DNA from: Asparagopsis taxiformis
Lineage: Eukaryota > Rhodophyta > Florideophyceae > Bonnemaisoniales > Bonnemaisoniaceae
Direction of reading: 5' to 3'
Length of the DNA: 30,271 bases
NCBI GenBank assembly: GCA_030407315.1
Contig: JALQPE010002184.1
Coordinates: forward strand, 55,001 to 85,271
Every line of letters begins with the position of its first letter. Within the stretch, counting starts at the first letter, position 1. The translations under genes and the position numbers were made by a program. A model generated the notes under the pieces. The model saw only the letters and a program-made list of their open reading frames with translations, did no database searches and was not told the origin of the DNA. This document shows positions 1 through 10,155 of the stretch, piece after piece.

Positions 1-236
1 GAGCACAAGCTCAATTCTAATGGCAAATCACACGCGACCGCGTTTGCCTCGATCAGAAATATTCGCGAACGCGAGGCTCTGACCGGTTATCATTTGTTTC
101 ACCCAAGAAACACCAATTTACCCGACCTTTCTCAAACATACTCGTCCACTTTGGAATTAACAGTGGAACACCAGGACGAAATCTATTCACAATCATTGGA
201 ATTGACCAAATAATTTCGGAAACACTAAGACTCACG
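1..236 (+). repeat. 3' half of the 5' LTR
   Basis: Bases 1-236 match 6133-6368 with no difference that I could find by reading both copies. The sequences diverge at 237 (TCAG) versus 6369 (ACAG). A conventional LTR end at CA would be 234; the two following matching bases (CG) may be chance. Confidence 0.95.
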
Positions 237-474
237 TCAGTCTAGACTAAGCGTGGTCTTGTTGACCCTGGAACTCGCATCACTCAACTGACCTCTGGAA
301 AATACGACCAACTCCTCTTTGGTGGTACCGTAATCAGTAGCATTCCACGATAAGTGTACTACGACTTTCTCGTTTACACTTGTGTGAAATACTCTGTGGA
401 TCTCTGATCTGATTGGCTAGGCAATATTACAGTTCACCAAATAGTAAGTAAACACTTGTTATTTGAAAATTTGA
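237..474 (+). other. copia 5' leader, no gene seen
   Basis: This is the untranslated stretch between the LTR and the open zinc-finger frame, whose upstream stop is the TGA at 472-474. It should hold the primer-binding site and packaging signals. I recognise no standard 3'-CCA-end tRNA complement. No long open frame or repeat is visible. Confidence 0.5.
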
Positions 475-750
475 TCGGTTATTCAGAAACTGACTTTGCA
501 ATCAGTGGCACGAGCGAAACGTACGTCGAACGACCCGCGCGTCGTACAGGAAAGAGAGGAAGCCGTACAACGGCATTACGCGGCCCTTCGGACCGCGGAA
601 CAGGACCAGCCGGCCCCCCAGCGGGCAAGGCCATCTACGCACGTCCTATTGCAGGACTGGGCCCACCTCGCGGACCATCCGCCAAATTCGGACCCCGTAG
701 TCCGAACAAAGCCCCCTACTAAGCATCCAAACCGGCGCGAATTACAGTTG

Positions 751-1077
751 ATGCCATTGGCTGCCTCTGTAAATACACTCCGCGTAGCAACTTCAAAAAT
801 CACAAAAAAACAGAAATCAAAAGCGCGACACATCTGTGCTACGTGTGAGGTACAGATGTCCTCAGCTTATCAACTACGTATCCACCAAAACGGTGCCAAG
901 CATAAACGGGTAATTGCAGCAATTGAAGCCAAGAAAAACAATTACTACCCCTGCTCACTGTGCAACTTACAGTTCAAGAGCCTCAACGACGCAGAAACGC
1001 ACAAATTTTCGCGTGGACATCAGCAGAAGGAACGCGAATCTCGTAACGCCAAGTACCTAGAGAAGTTGGACCAATGA
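751..1077 (+). CDS. Two-C2H2 zinc-finger protein encoded between LTR and gag
   Basis: An unbroken 108-residue frame starts at the first in-frame ATG. The frame itself is open from 475, so a longer product would need a non-AUG start (for example TTG at 496) or splicing. Counted from 751, finger 1 is C29-C32-H45-H51 and finger 2 is C68-C71-H84-H90. Both have the spacing C-x2-C-x12-H-x5-H. That spacing is characteristic of U1/matrin/JAZ-type fingers, which often bind double-stranded RNA or act in RNA-protein complexes. The N-terminus (residues 16-27) and the C-terminal tail are very basic. It ends 97 bases before the gag ATG. Standard copia elements have no such gene, so it is either a captured host gene or a lineage-specific accessory factor, perhaps binding element RNA. 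It is the only unbroken frame of its length with a recognisable domain in the element, apart from the N-terminal part of gag. Domain call is firm; role is inference. Confidence 0.7.
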   Translation: MPLAASVNTLRVATSKITKKQKSKARHICATCEVQMSSAYQLRIHQNGAKHKRVIAAIEAKKNNYYPCSLCNLQFKSLNDAETHKFSRGHQQKERESRNAKYLEKLDQ

Positions 1078-1174
1078 AATTTGATCTTTCTAGAAAGCCA
1101 CTAATTCTAGATTATCTCCCCAAACATTGGTTCAACAAACTTGAAGTACTGTTACACTATAGTGATACACTATC

Positions 1175-2655
1175 ATGGCTCCGTCACAAGACAAGATCAA
1201 GTCTACCCTGATAGACTACAACCCAATCTCGTCAGCCCATAATGTCATTAAGTCATCCATGAGTGTCGTCATTCTAGCTCAACCACAACCCTCAAGCGAG
1301 GACGCTATCCAGGACTCACGACAGGACTTGCCACCTGAAGTGCTGTACAGCCATCGAGCGTTAAGTGGTCCCCACACACTCCATCGCATCTTGCGTGACT
1401 ACTTGGTCTCGATGGGATTTCAATACCGACAGCATCCTAAAAGCAATAGAGTCGTATACGGTCTACCAGCCACTCTATACGACCAAAGAAAAGATCAAGA
1501 GAGTGCTCTTGCTAACATCGAGAGTCTTCACCATCGAGCCCCCTCGCAGAACTCGCAAGGAAACGAGACCCAAAACAGTTACATCGCAGACGGTCCCTCT
1601 CGAAACCTAGCCCACAACATGGCTATTCGATTTAAGAGCACCGAAAAATTCAGCGGGAAGTTAGGTGAAAGTATCACCGAGCACATAAACAACTATCTCG
1701 AAGTAGCCAACGAGTACGGTTTAGATCACGGTGAGAAGTTCCTATTCTTCTACCACATCTTCGATGGGGAAGCAAAAAGGTTCTACCGAATCAAGGTACT
1801 CGTCATTGTCGACGACTTCGCATCCGCTTGTCAGATGATGCAAGAAGAGTTTAATAACATCACTAGGCAAAACAGGGTACGAAAATACCTGCAGAGTTTG
1901 CGACTCAACAGCATCATCAAGAGCCGAAACTGCTCCATTGCCGAAGCCTTGGAAGAACTCCGCGAAACTATCACAAGGTACTCTCCTCAAGGACCAATGA
2001 CACACAGGTCAGAGGAAGACAAAGTCGACTACCTGTATAAGCCGTCGTAGGTGCCAGATGGGCACAAAGTGCTCTAGCATCCTCCCAATCATCAAACCCC
2101 CCATGGGACTTTCAACAACTCTATACAGCACTCGATGCAGCTTGGTTACAAGAACAGGAAGAAACGGAAGCTCGACGCCGTGACAACCACAGCCAATTCC
2201 GAGAACAAACTTCTGGGATACACTACCAAGGACAAGGAACGTATGGCAGACCTCGAAAGCCTAGATCTAAGTCCTCTATACCAAATAAGCCCCTCAATAC
2301 TTCTGGGATCAACAACTCTGCTGGAAGAAACGGTATTGATCGTTTCGGAAACCCTCGAACCTGTCACAACTGCGGCAGTAAGGATCACTTCATCAAAGAC
2401 TGCGATCAACGACCAAACATCGTACAAAACGTCGCCGGGATGATCTCGAAGAACCCAAACCGCACAAAACAGATTCTCTTTTAGCTCTCAATCCAAACAG
2501 AAGAAGCTTTGTTTCGAAATCAGGACGATGAGAGATTCAACGCCTTCTTCGCTACAGAGAGAAACGAATCGACCAGCGAAGAAGAGTCAAATAATGATGA
2601 ACAGACAAACTTCTACAATTTCGAGCCAGATTCTGTTGACCCTGAGGATTTTTAA
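1175..2655 (+). pseudogene. gag: copia Gag, frame-disrupted
   Basis: The ATG at 1175 opens a 291-residue frame that ends at 2050. It includes a helical capsid-like segment from about residue 150 onward, starting where the frame encodes FKSTEKFSGK. Coding then continues in another frame from about 2040. That frame contains a basic linker and, at 2362-2403, a perfect retroviral-type zinc knuckle C-x2-C-x4-H-x4-C, which binds the genomic RNA. This second frame meets a TAG at 2482-2484 and finally ends with TTT TAA at 2650-2655, after an acidic Ser/Glu-rich tail. Gag forms the virus-like particle in the cytoplasm. The change near 2040 looks like a one-base loss and the TAG like a substitution. 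The frame change near 2650 lies in a run of five Ts directly before the stop and could instead be a shift site feeding pol. Confidence 0.8.
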
Positions 2656-5600
2656 GTGGAGACAGTACTCACCTTCGTTCTCGCCACAAACGGCTCACAG
2701 ACGACACTGCTCTCCAGAAAATCTGGTGTGATATTGAAACCCCAAACGAGCAAAATACCTCGCCTACCTTCCATGAAAAGGTCTTTGCTTCAAACATTTT
2801 TCCATCTAAACCTAACGACGGGACCAAATGGAATGGAGCCTGTATAGACACCGGAGCTCAACGTACTGTCATAGGCAAACCACAAGCTCTCGCGTATTGT
2901 CGATTCACAGGTGTCAAATTTAAACCACGGAAAAGTGGAAACTTCTACCGCTTCGGAGAAGACTTACAACAATCACTTGGCTTTATCGAAATTAGGATAC
3001 CTTCACCAAATGGAAGTTTTATTCCTCTAAATGTGGACGTTGTACGTGCCGATGTACCCCTGTTGATCGGACTCGATGTCCTGGACAACTTTAAGATGAC
3101 AGTTGACACTGTCAGCAATGTTCTTAGGTGCCCTCACATGGGATGGGAAATACAATTGTGTCGAAAATATGGGCATGTATACCTAGAGTGGAGTCCAATA
3201 CATATCAATCTCTTCACAAAGAATGAGCTCATCAAACTGCATAGAGGTTTTCAACTTCCTCCAGATGAGAAGCTCTTGAACCTAATCAAGCGCGCTCGAC
3301 CCAGTGAATGTACTGAAGAAACTACAAATATGCTTCGAAAAATTTCCGAGAATTGTGACACATGTCAAAGAATCTCTCAAGCCCCGATGCGATTCAAGGT
3401 GACACTACCGTCCGAAAAAGATCTCGTGTTCGGAGAAGAGCTCTCAATGGACCTCATGTTCATAGACAGAAACGCAATCTTGCACGTATTGGACACTGCA
3501 ACAAGATTTTCTTCAGCTACCTTCCTCGATTCGAATGGATCTGAATATGGACAGACTGCATATGGAGTCTGGCTAGCATTCCTGGAATGCTGGTGTACAT
3601 TGTATACTGGCTACCCCAATAGACTAAGAACTGACTACGGGTCAATTTTTACTTCCCCTAAGTGTAAAGAGCTTACCAATGAGAACGGAATCCAGCTGCG
3701 AATCTCCGGAATCGAGGCTCACAACTCGCTTGGAATCGGGGAGCGACTCCATGACCCACTTCGTCGAATTTACCGAAAAATACGAAAAAATGCGACCGGC
3801 ACAAACCAACAGACAGCGCTTCGACTCACCTTAAAAGAAATGAATGATACAATGGGAGAAAACGGACCAGTTCCATCCCTATTAGTTTTCGGGATTATTC
3901 CCAGGTTTCCTGTCATCAGCAGTCAACTTCCAGCTCAATCCGAACGGATGGAAGTATTAACCATGGCCCAACGCGAAATGAACACTATCATTGCACAAAG
4001 GAGAATAATTACCGCTCTCACAAAAAACATACCTTCTGCATCTGATCGTTTTTACTCGATCGACGATGAAGTACTTGTCTACCGCGAGAAAGAAAAGGAA
4101 TGGGTTGGACCCTATCGAGTAGTATTCATTGACGGAAAAATGATTACTATGCAAAATCCAGAACGAACCTATGAAGGCACGTTCAGCTCTCAGCAGATAA
4201 AACCATACTTGAGAGAGGAAGGGACGGAGGAGAAAAGACCTGACTCTCTCAGCGTTTTATACCAAATGCTAAAGCCATTTCGACTATCCCCAGAAAGCGG
4301 TTCCCAAGAGCATTCTGTCCACATTACAGAAATCATCAAACCTGGAGACCCTCGAGAGTCTGAATTTGATGACGCAAAAAGAGAAGAGATCCAAGGACTC
4401 ATTGAACGCGGAACATGGGAAATTGTCCCCAAATCATCCGTTCAAGAGGGAGCTAATATCCTTAGAGGAAGATTCGTACTCACTATCAAAGACGTTGGAA
4501 CTGATAAACAAAGACGTAAAGCACGTTACGTTGTACAGGGCTATCGGGACCGCATGAAGACATCACTCGTTCACGATACCTCTACTGCTAAACAATCTTC
4601 TGTCAAAATACTTGTCGGAATATCAGCGATATATGGATTCCGAATATTTTCCATAGATGTTACTCAAGCCTACCTACAGAGCTCTGAACATCTGAAATGG
4701 GAAATTTACATCAAGCCTTCTCGAGAATTTAAACTTCATGATGGAGAACTACTTAAATTACGAAAACCCCTATATTGACTTCCCGATAGTGGTGACTATT
4801 GGGGAAGAACTATCTCTGACCACCTTATCAACGTCTTGGGTATGAAAAAACAGTTGGAGACGAAGCCTTCTTCTATAAGCTTCGCAATAATCGTCTCCAT
4901 GGATTATGCGTAACTTATGTGGACGACTTACTTCAAACAGGTGATGAATCATTTTCAGAATCTTCGAAAGCGACTGAGAAAATATTTCAATTCCGAGAAC
5001 GAGAATGGGATACCGTTCAATTTGCCGGCGTCGAAATCAAGTCTAGTAGAGACGAAAAACAGATTCACCAAAGTACCTATATCCACAAACTTACTAAGAT
5101 TAGTGAGGAAGCTTCATTTCAAGAATATAGATCACTCCGAGCCCAACTTGCGTGGGCAACACATACCAGACCGGACATCACTTGTGCTGTAGCTATAGCT
5201 ACACAAGTTACAGAAGAAAATTTCAACGAGAAAAGAAAGGATCACATCAAATCCTTGAACGCTGTCCTAACTCACTTATGTAAACATAGGAACCTTCTTT
5301 TGCGTTATCCGAAACTAGAAAGAAATGACTTGAGACTTCAAGTATATTCAGATGCATACTATGGAAGCAATTATGACGGATCGTCGCAGATCGGATTCAT
5401 CGTCTTCTTAGCAGACGATACAAATCGATGCCAACCGCTGTATTGGACTTCACGTAAATCGAAACGGGTGTCTAGATCAGTACTTGGAAGCGAAACAATG
5501 GCGTTTGCTGACGACTTCGACTTCAGCTATGCGCTGAAACATGATCTCGAACGCATACTGAGACTGACCATTCCGATCATTATGCTCACTGACAGTTTAT

Positions 5601-5838
5601 CCCTTTTGACGTGATCTCTAAAGCAAAAGCAACTGCTGAGAAAAGTTTGATGATAGACCTGAAAGTAGTCCGAAATGCATATTCGTCCAGGGAAATGGAA
5701 AAGATATGCTTCATTCGGAGTGAGTTCAATCCCGCTGATGCCCTTACAAAAATTTCAAAGTGCAGGATACTTGAAAACATATTACAACTAGGAAAATTGG
5801 ATTACCCAGTTGAACAATGGGTAGATAGAGCCCATTAG
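2646..5838 (+). pseudogene. pol: copia Pol polyprotein (PR-INT-RT-RNaseH), broken
   Basis: The frame opens at 2646, well before the ATG at 3033, which is internal. Aspartic protease: the catalytic DTGA starts at 2847, followed later by a hydrophobic LLIGLDVL segment. Integrase: a CDTCQ zinc-binding end near 3355; the second His of the usual HHCC motif appears replaced. The catalytic triad is Asp at 3450, Asp at 3633 and Glu at 3741, giving 35 residues between the last two, a canonical DD35E core. The RVT_2-type reverse transcriptase begins near 4370. Its conserved KxLYGL position reads KPLY-stop, with a TGA at 4776-4778 where Gly is expected. The frame changes near 4840, and the catalytic YVDD lies at 4916-4927. 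RNase H follows to 5838, with another frame change near 5605. Protein from this copy would be incomplete, so mobility would need a helper element. Confidence 0.9.
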
Positions 5839-5871
5839 ATATTGAGGAAAACATTTTGCGAAGATTTGTTG

Positions 5872-5889
5872 AGCGAAAAAAATTGGGAG
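5872..5889 (+). other. Polypurine tract
   Basis: A purine-rich run (AAAAAAA, then TTGGGAG) lies immediately upstream of the 3' LTR start TGTCAG at 5890. This is the expected primer for plus-strand DNA synthesis. Confidence 0.8.
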
Positions 5890-6056
5890 TGTCAGAAAAT
5901 CTTCAAGCCACTGTAAACAGTACAAGCTACTGTAATGAAATTTTCTGGACTAATACTCGCTACAACAAATAGATCAGGCTTCATGGCAGAAATCATTTCT
6001 AAACGTCTAAGTGTCGGCAAGGGTGGAGGTTTGTGGGTAGAGTGAAGGCAGATAGA

Positions 6057-6066
6057 GTATATATAG
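6057..6066 (+). promoter_or_regulatory. LTR TATA box
   Basis: GTATATATAG lies about 60 bases before the AATAAA signal within the LTR. Its position matches a U3 promoter driving the element RNA. The equivalent in the 5' LTR lies outside the window. Confidence 0.65.
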
Positions 6067-6124
6067 AACTCCAGGTAGAGCCAACTCGGATATAGAGAAC
6101 ACACAACAGCACACCCAGCAACAC

Positions 6125-6130
6125 AATAAA
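6125..6130 (+). terminator. LTR polyadenylation signal
   Basis: A canonical AATAAA lies downstream of the TATA box within the LTR, consistent with the R region of the retrotransposon transcript. Confidence 0.6.
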
Positions 6131-6366
6131 AGGAGCACAAGCTCAATTCTAATGGCAAATCACACGCGACCGCGTTTGCCTCGATCAGAAATATTCGCGA
6201 ACGCGAGGCTCTGACCGGTTATCATTTGTTTCACCCAAGAAACACCAATTTACCCGACCTTTCTCAAACATACTCGTCCACTTTGGAATTAACAGTGGAA
6301 CACCAGGACGAAATCTATTCACAATCATTGGAATTGACCAAATAATTTCGGAAACACTAAGACTCA

Positions 6367-6503
6367 CGACAGAGAGATTCACCGTTAGGACCGGTTTCGA
6401 ACCGAATCAAAGAGGTATGATCGGATTTCATTAGGACCCGATAATCCTTTCGAATGCTGCATTGAAAGAAAATTTACCCCTTCCTGCTACTGAGAAATCT
6501 GTT
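6367..6503 (-). other. Probable 3' end of the interrupted hAT element
   Basis: This 137-base stretch lies between the copia 3' LTR and the hAT transposase stop. A CAGAGAGATT at 6370 would fit a hAT terminal repeat (CAGNG start), but I found no matching inverted copy right of 22.9 kb. The copia insertion therefore sits at or very near the hAT end. Confidence 0.3.
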
Positions 6504-7999
6504 CTATGCCTTCAACAATACACATGCAGATATAGATTCACCATGTAGAGATGACCTACTAGCGCTCACAACATTACCACTCAGCGAAAATAGGGTTTCA
6601 CTAGCTACAGACGTTGCTTGCACGGAGAGGATATCCCTAGCCACGATAGCAATTGAGGGGAAGCGGCTTTCATTCGTCTTCCACCATAACAAGGGATCAA
6701 TAGACATATCACCAATTGTTGTGGATTGTATATATCTCGAAATCTCATCATAAGGACTGGAAAGAGGTTGTTGATCTTCACTCAGTAGTTTAGCAAGCAC
6801 AACACCCTTCTCCCATTCTCTATTGTTCTTTTGTGACGCTTCGTCAGCGACATCACAGACGAGGTTAACATTACGCCTAAGAACGGCGTCATCAATCAGA
6901 ATGTCATTCGAAAACCTTGGGTCCAGTATGCGAGCCAAATCAGCGGTCTCAGAACATATTAATTCTTTGTAGTCTTCTAGTTTCCTCAACATCACCTTTG
7001 CAATTCCTACCAACACATTGTCATTGACAGCCACAGCGCGCTCACATTTCTCCATTAATTTCTGATATGCTAGTGAGCAAATACTTAGGGTGACATACAG
7101 TGAACCAGACTGATGTTCAGTAATACTGGCTGCAGTTACCATAAATTCCGAAACTCATTCTGCTCGATCCCAGTCAGATTCTGACACAATGTGTTCATGC
7201 AGCTCCCGTACTCGATGTGCAACTCTATTTCGTACATTGCGAACTTTGTACGCATTCAGAAGCATTTCATGAGTTGAGGACCATCTGGTTTCCAAATCTA
7301 GACAAGGGATCGTAGCATAACATGAACCTATTTATTTCTTCAAAGAGTCGAACAAATCTCGCCGTTTTCTGGAACATCTTATCGATGATATGAGCTTTCT
7401 AATTGTCCAAAATTCATCAGGAACAAGAATTAAATACTTCCTGACCGCCAAATTGATGACATGTGCTACGAAACGAGTGTGTACCTGACCTATATTATTT
7501 TGACGACTCGTTTGTAATGAACTGTACAGAATGCATACTCCAGCCACGATATCACTCCTATTGTCAGTCATTATAGAGATAAAGTTTGAACTTATGTGGA
7601 ATTCATCTAATACTTCGCTTAGAATCGTTGCAGCAGATTCACCTGTATGTGGTGTTGGGAAACGCTTGAAGTCTAGGTTAACTGCTTTGAGATTCCAATC
7701 GTGATCAATCCAGTGCACTGTGATGCCGATGTATCCCTTGAAAACGCGGGAAGACCAGGCGTCACACGTAAGAGAAATTTTTCCGGGTACAGAAACCAAC
7801 AATGACTTCAGCTGTGCTCGTGACTGTGAAAATTCATTAAGAATTCTTCGACGGATTGTGTGCCGTGAGGGTAATCATATCGGCTATAAAGCGTTCGCAA
7901 AAGTGCAGCGAAGGAAGAGTTCTCAACTAGCGAGAAAGGCAAGCAAGCATCGGTAATGAAGTGGCATATTAATTTTGTGTAACGCTCATCAGTTTCTTC
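6504..7999 (-). pseudogene. hAT transposase, body (C-terminal part)
   Basis: Read leftward, the product begins with the segment before the catalytic domain (ITDACLPFSLVENSSF, near 7960-7900). It continues through CDAWSS (near 7760), a MTDN catalytic stretch, the RFVAHVINLAV block (near 7460), LETRWSSTHEML (near 7270) and the C-terminal hAT dimerisation domain (DPLLWWKTNESRFP ... SVASETLFS, 6730-6590). These blocks, in this order, identify the RNase H-fold transposase of the hAT superfamily. The frame changes near 7860. It then breaks with a TAA near 7320, another frame change near 7310, and a TGA near 7160. The N-terminal BED finger is missing here. It lies at 22494-22789, because a CACTA-like element is inserted between. 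Confidence 0.9.
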
Positions 8000-8013
8000 C
8001 ACTACGGTGTTGA
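8000..8013 (+). repeat. Left terminal inverted repeat of CACTA-like element
   Basis: CACTACGGTGTTGA is identical over 14 bases to the inverse of 22480-22493. The copies diverge immediately inside. Confidence 0.85.
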
Positions 8014-8020
8014 GAATGAA

Positions 8021-8345
8021 AAAAGACAGTAAATTTACTGTCTGAGACAGTAAAAATTACTGTCTGGCCAAGACAGTGCGCGGAGACAGTAAAATTTACT
8101 GTCTGGAAATTTCAGAATACTGCTGCAGCAGTAAACTGGCACGAAATCTGGACAGTACCAAAAACAGTAAAATTTACTGTCCAGAACAGTAAATTTTACT
8201 GTCCGGAAGTGTTGCCGCCAGACAGTATGCGCGGACAGTACATTTTACTGTCTGAGGCAATGCATTGTATTGGAATACTGCACTGTCTGGGGAAATCTGT
8301 AGACAGTAGTGTAGATAGCAAATTGTATTGTCTGCGGGTAGTAAT
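8021..8345. repeat. Left subterminal palindrome cluster
   Basis: At least six short palindromes of the form GACAGTAAATTTACTGTC occur, at about 8025, 8046, 8085, 8163, 8186 and 8233, with single-motif copies between. The same motif family recurs near the right end (22270-22470), as expected of CACTA subterminal transposase-binding repeats. Confidence 0.8.
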
Positions 8346-8777
8346 GTGCATTGGTTGACAACACTGTCTGGTGGAGTGGACTTGAGAGAAAATATGGAGC
8401 ATAGTGTTGATTTGAAGGTAAATATTGGAATGGTTTGTGGTTCACGACTATATTGATTTTGATGGAGCTTTTCAGATATTTGTAGGTAGCAAAGTTAGTA
8501 AGAGGGAAGATAAGTTCTACAGGAGAGCGGATCGACCGCCTTCGGATGGGTATGATGGTTTATGTCATACATAAGCACAATAGGATCATCTTTGTAAGAC
8601 ATGGAATGAATCACTTCTGAGTCACGTTGGTAGTACTGCCACGTAACAGCGACAGTGACAGTTCGAGTTTGAGATTTAGTTAAGTCGATTTAGTAGTTCT
8701 GTTAATAGTAAAGTTTTCAATGATAATAAAGACAATAACTGCTATGAGGAAGTACTACACTGCGCCGCTTTAGCCGC
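8346..8777. other. No gene seen
   Basis: AT-rich sequence between the subterminal cluster and the first gene remnant. It includes GATAATAAAGACAATAA near 8720. No open frame of note is visible. Confidence 0.5.
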
Positions 8778-9726
8778 TCAACCCCACACAGATGCGGCAT
8801 GAACAGCCGGTTCTCCAGATCTAGCAGGATAATCAAGTTCAGCCACTTGCGGCTTTGTAGACTCTTCGGCTTCAGCGGCAGCCAAGGCCGCTGCTTCCTC
8901 ATCACGTTTGCGCTGTCTCGAGAGGATGATACCATCGAACAATACCTTTGCATCTGATGCATCCATTCGTAAATTGGCAGCAGCTGTCATCGGCGCCTCT
9001 TGGATTTCATTTTCCTCGATCTGTTGATTCACGTATTCGCGATAGCATCGCTCGAGCATGTTGCGCTGCAGATCTCGCACTGTACTCTCGCTGTACGGAA
9101 AGAGCGGGACGAGCGACAGGCGCTGCACTTGCTCTGGGGGCAGCACGCGCTCTGCAAGGAAAGAGTAGTTTTCCGAGCAAACTTGGCGCGTCTTGCATCG
9201 TCGGGGCAAGATTTTTGAAAACATTCACAGCCTTATCGTTGCCAATTTTAAGCAGGGCTTTGATAACAGCCACATCTTGAATTGCCGATGGTACAATTGT
9301 CTTCTCAGTGACGAGATTGCTCAAGTAGCTGGAAAACAAGGCACCGCGCAAGATACCTGGACCAAGTTTGCGTTTGTACTCAGAGGTGACCTCACGCATA
9401 TAATCAGGCGTGGTACCATAAAGCACAACAAGCTGACCATATTCAGCCACGAGCTGCTGCTGACGGGCAACAAAGCGTTTCTTGGCTACCTACATCGAAG
9501 CCATGACAACTGCTGTGGCTGCCATGTAAGGAATGAGCGCCCAGAAGCCAACTTGCTTTGGTGCCATTAGATCGGAGCGGCGCTGAGAAGGCAATGGCTG
9601 CTCCTCAGAGAAGCGATTTTGCTCGGGAGCAGCACCGCGACGGCGCATCGGAGTTACTGCACGCGCTGTTGCAACATGCTGCTCGTTGTCTGAGTTGGGA
9701 CGCGGAGTGAGCCGAAAGGCAGACAT
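8778..9726 (-). pseudogene. Membrane-anchored helical protein, Tic110-like (tentative)
   Basis: The start is ATG at 9726 (MSAFRLTPRPNS). A polar, Arg-rich N-terminus of about 58 residues is followed by one hydrophobic segment (VGFWALIPYMAATAVVMASM, near 9550-9490). An in-frame TAG comes right after it, then a basic stop-transfer-like KKR stretch, then about 230 residues of helical sequence. The frame changes near 9170. The C-terminal part has a repeat-like helical pattern (LERCYREYVNQQIEENEI, then a DASDAKVLFDGIIL stretch) and an Ala/Glu-rich tail. This pattern resembles the helical repeats of Tic110, the inner-envelope protein of the plastid import machinery, but the length (about 316 residues) is much shorter. 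The family call is from recalled pattern only. It faces away from the next gene. One stop and one frameshift mark it as decayed. Confidence 0.35.
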
Positions 9727-10155
9727 GGTCGTCGGCGTGAAATGACATGGTACTGCACGGGGTGAGAGTGGACGATGGGACGGCAGAAGTTGGAGGTGAG
9801 CGGCTGGGAACCGATTCGACGAATCGATGGCAGTGAGGACAGTGAGGAGGACTGGAAGGCAAACGGGACCGTTCGTCGTTGCATGGTTTGGAAAGTTAAG
9901 GAAAAGCGAATTGGGCGTTGGGAGGATGGCGGCATGACCGCGACGTGGTCGGTTGTTCACGATCGGAAAGACGTTCAACACGACCGAGGTTGTCCACGGT
10001 GCATCATCTGCACGATTTGCAGATCAGCAAAGTACAATGAGATCAGCGCACAGAAGACGAAGGGCAGTCTGTCCCTTCCATCATCAAATTTATAAAATTT
10101 CCGAGCACGTTGCAGTCGCCTCAGTCCAAACGCACTATCGTTCACTCGGCTTCAC
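9727..10155. other. Divergent intergenic region of captured block
   Basis: These 429 bases separate two divergently oriented gene remnants, so they may once have been a shared promoter region. A TATA-like TTATAAAA lies at 10090-10097, upstream of the plus-strand remnant. No repeat is obvious. Confidence 0.35.

Larger units (their letters stand above)
1..6366 (+). mobile_element. Ty1/copia LTR retrotransposon, 5' end cut by window edge
   Basis: The element is bounded by an LTR piece at 1-236 and a full LTR at 5890 to about 6366. The internal order is gag, aspartic protease (DTGA), integrase (DD35E), reverse transcriptase (YVDD) and RNase H. Integrase lies before RT, which defines Ty1/copia (Pseudoviridae-type) elements rather than gypsy. 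A polypurine tract precedes the 3' LTR. An additional zinc-finger frame lies between the 5' LTR and gag. The first 242-243 bases of the 5' LTR and its flank are outside the window, so the target duplication cannot be tested. The 236 LTR bases visible at both ends are identical, which implies recent insertion, yet gag and pol contain several stops and frame changes. I identified no convincing tRNA primer site after position 236. It may use an internal tRNA fragment, as copia-type elements sometimes do. Confidence 0.93.
5890..6366 (+). repeat. 3' LTR of the copia element
   Basis: Starts TGTCAG at 5890, directly after the polypurine tract. It ends near 6366-6368, where identity with the 5' copy stops, giving about 477 bp. 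It contains a TATA box and a polyadenylation signal in the expected order, so the U3-R-U5 layout is intact. Confidence 0.92.

Noticed and set aside
53..235. Minus-strand frame inside the LTR, repeated at 6185-6382
   Set aside because: It exists only because the LTR is duplicated. No domain and no reason to be translated.
496..750. Zinc-finger protein starting at TTG 496, giving 193 residues
   Set aside because: TTG is an unlikely start in a eukaryote. The first ATG is 751 and both fingers lie after it. The upstream open frame is noted but not claimed.
6370..6395. CAGAGAGATT as a hAT terminal repeat
   Set aside because: It fits the hAT start pattern, but I found no inverted partner beyond the BED-finger end (22.9-24 kb), so it stays unproven.
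7998..8003. A 3-bp target duplication at the CACTA-like element, as usual in plants
   Set aside because: Flanks are TTC on the left and TCT on the right. Only the 2-bp TC matches, and 2 bp also fits the hAT codon phase.
8948..9280. Plus-strand frames opposite the Tic110-like remnant
   Set aside because: They are mirror frames of the minus-strand gene, with unnatural composition and no motif.
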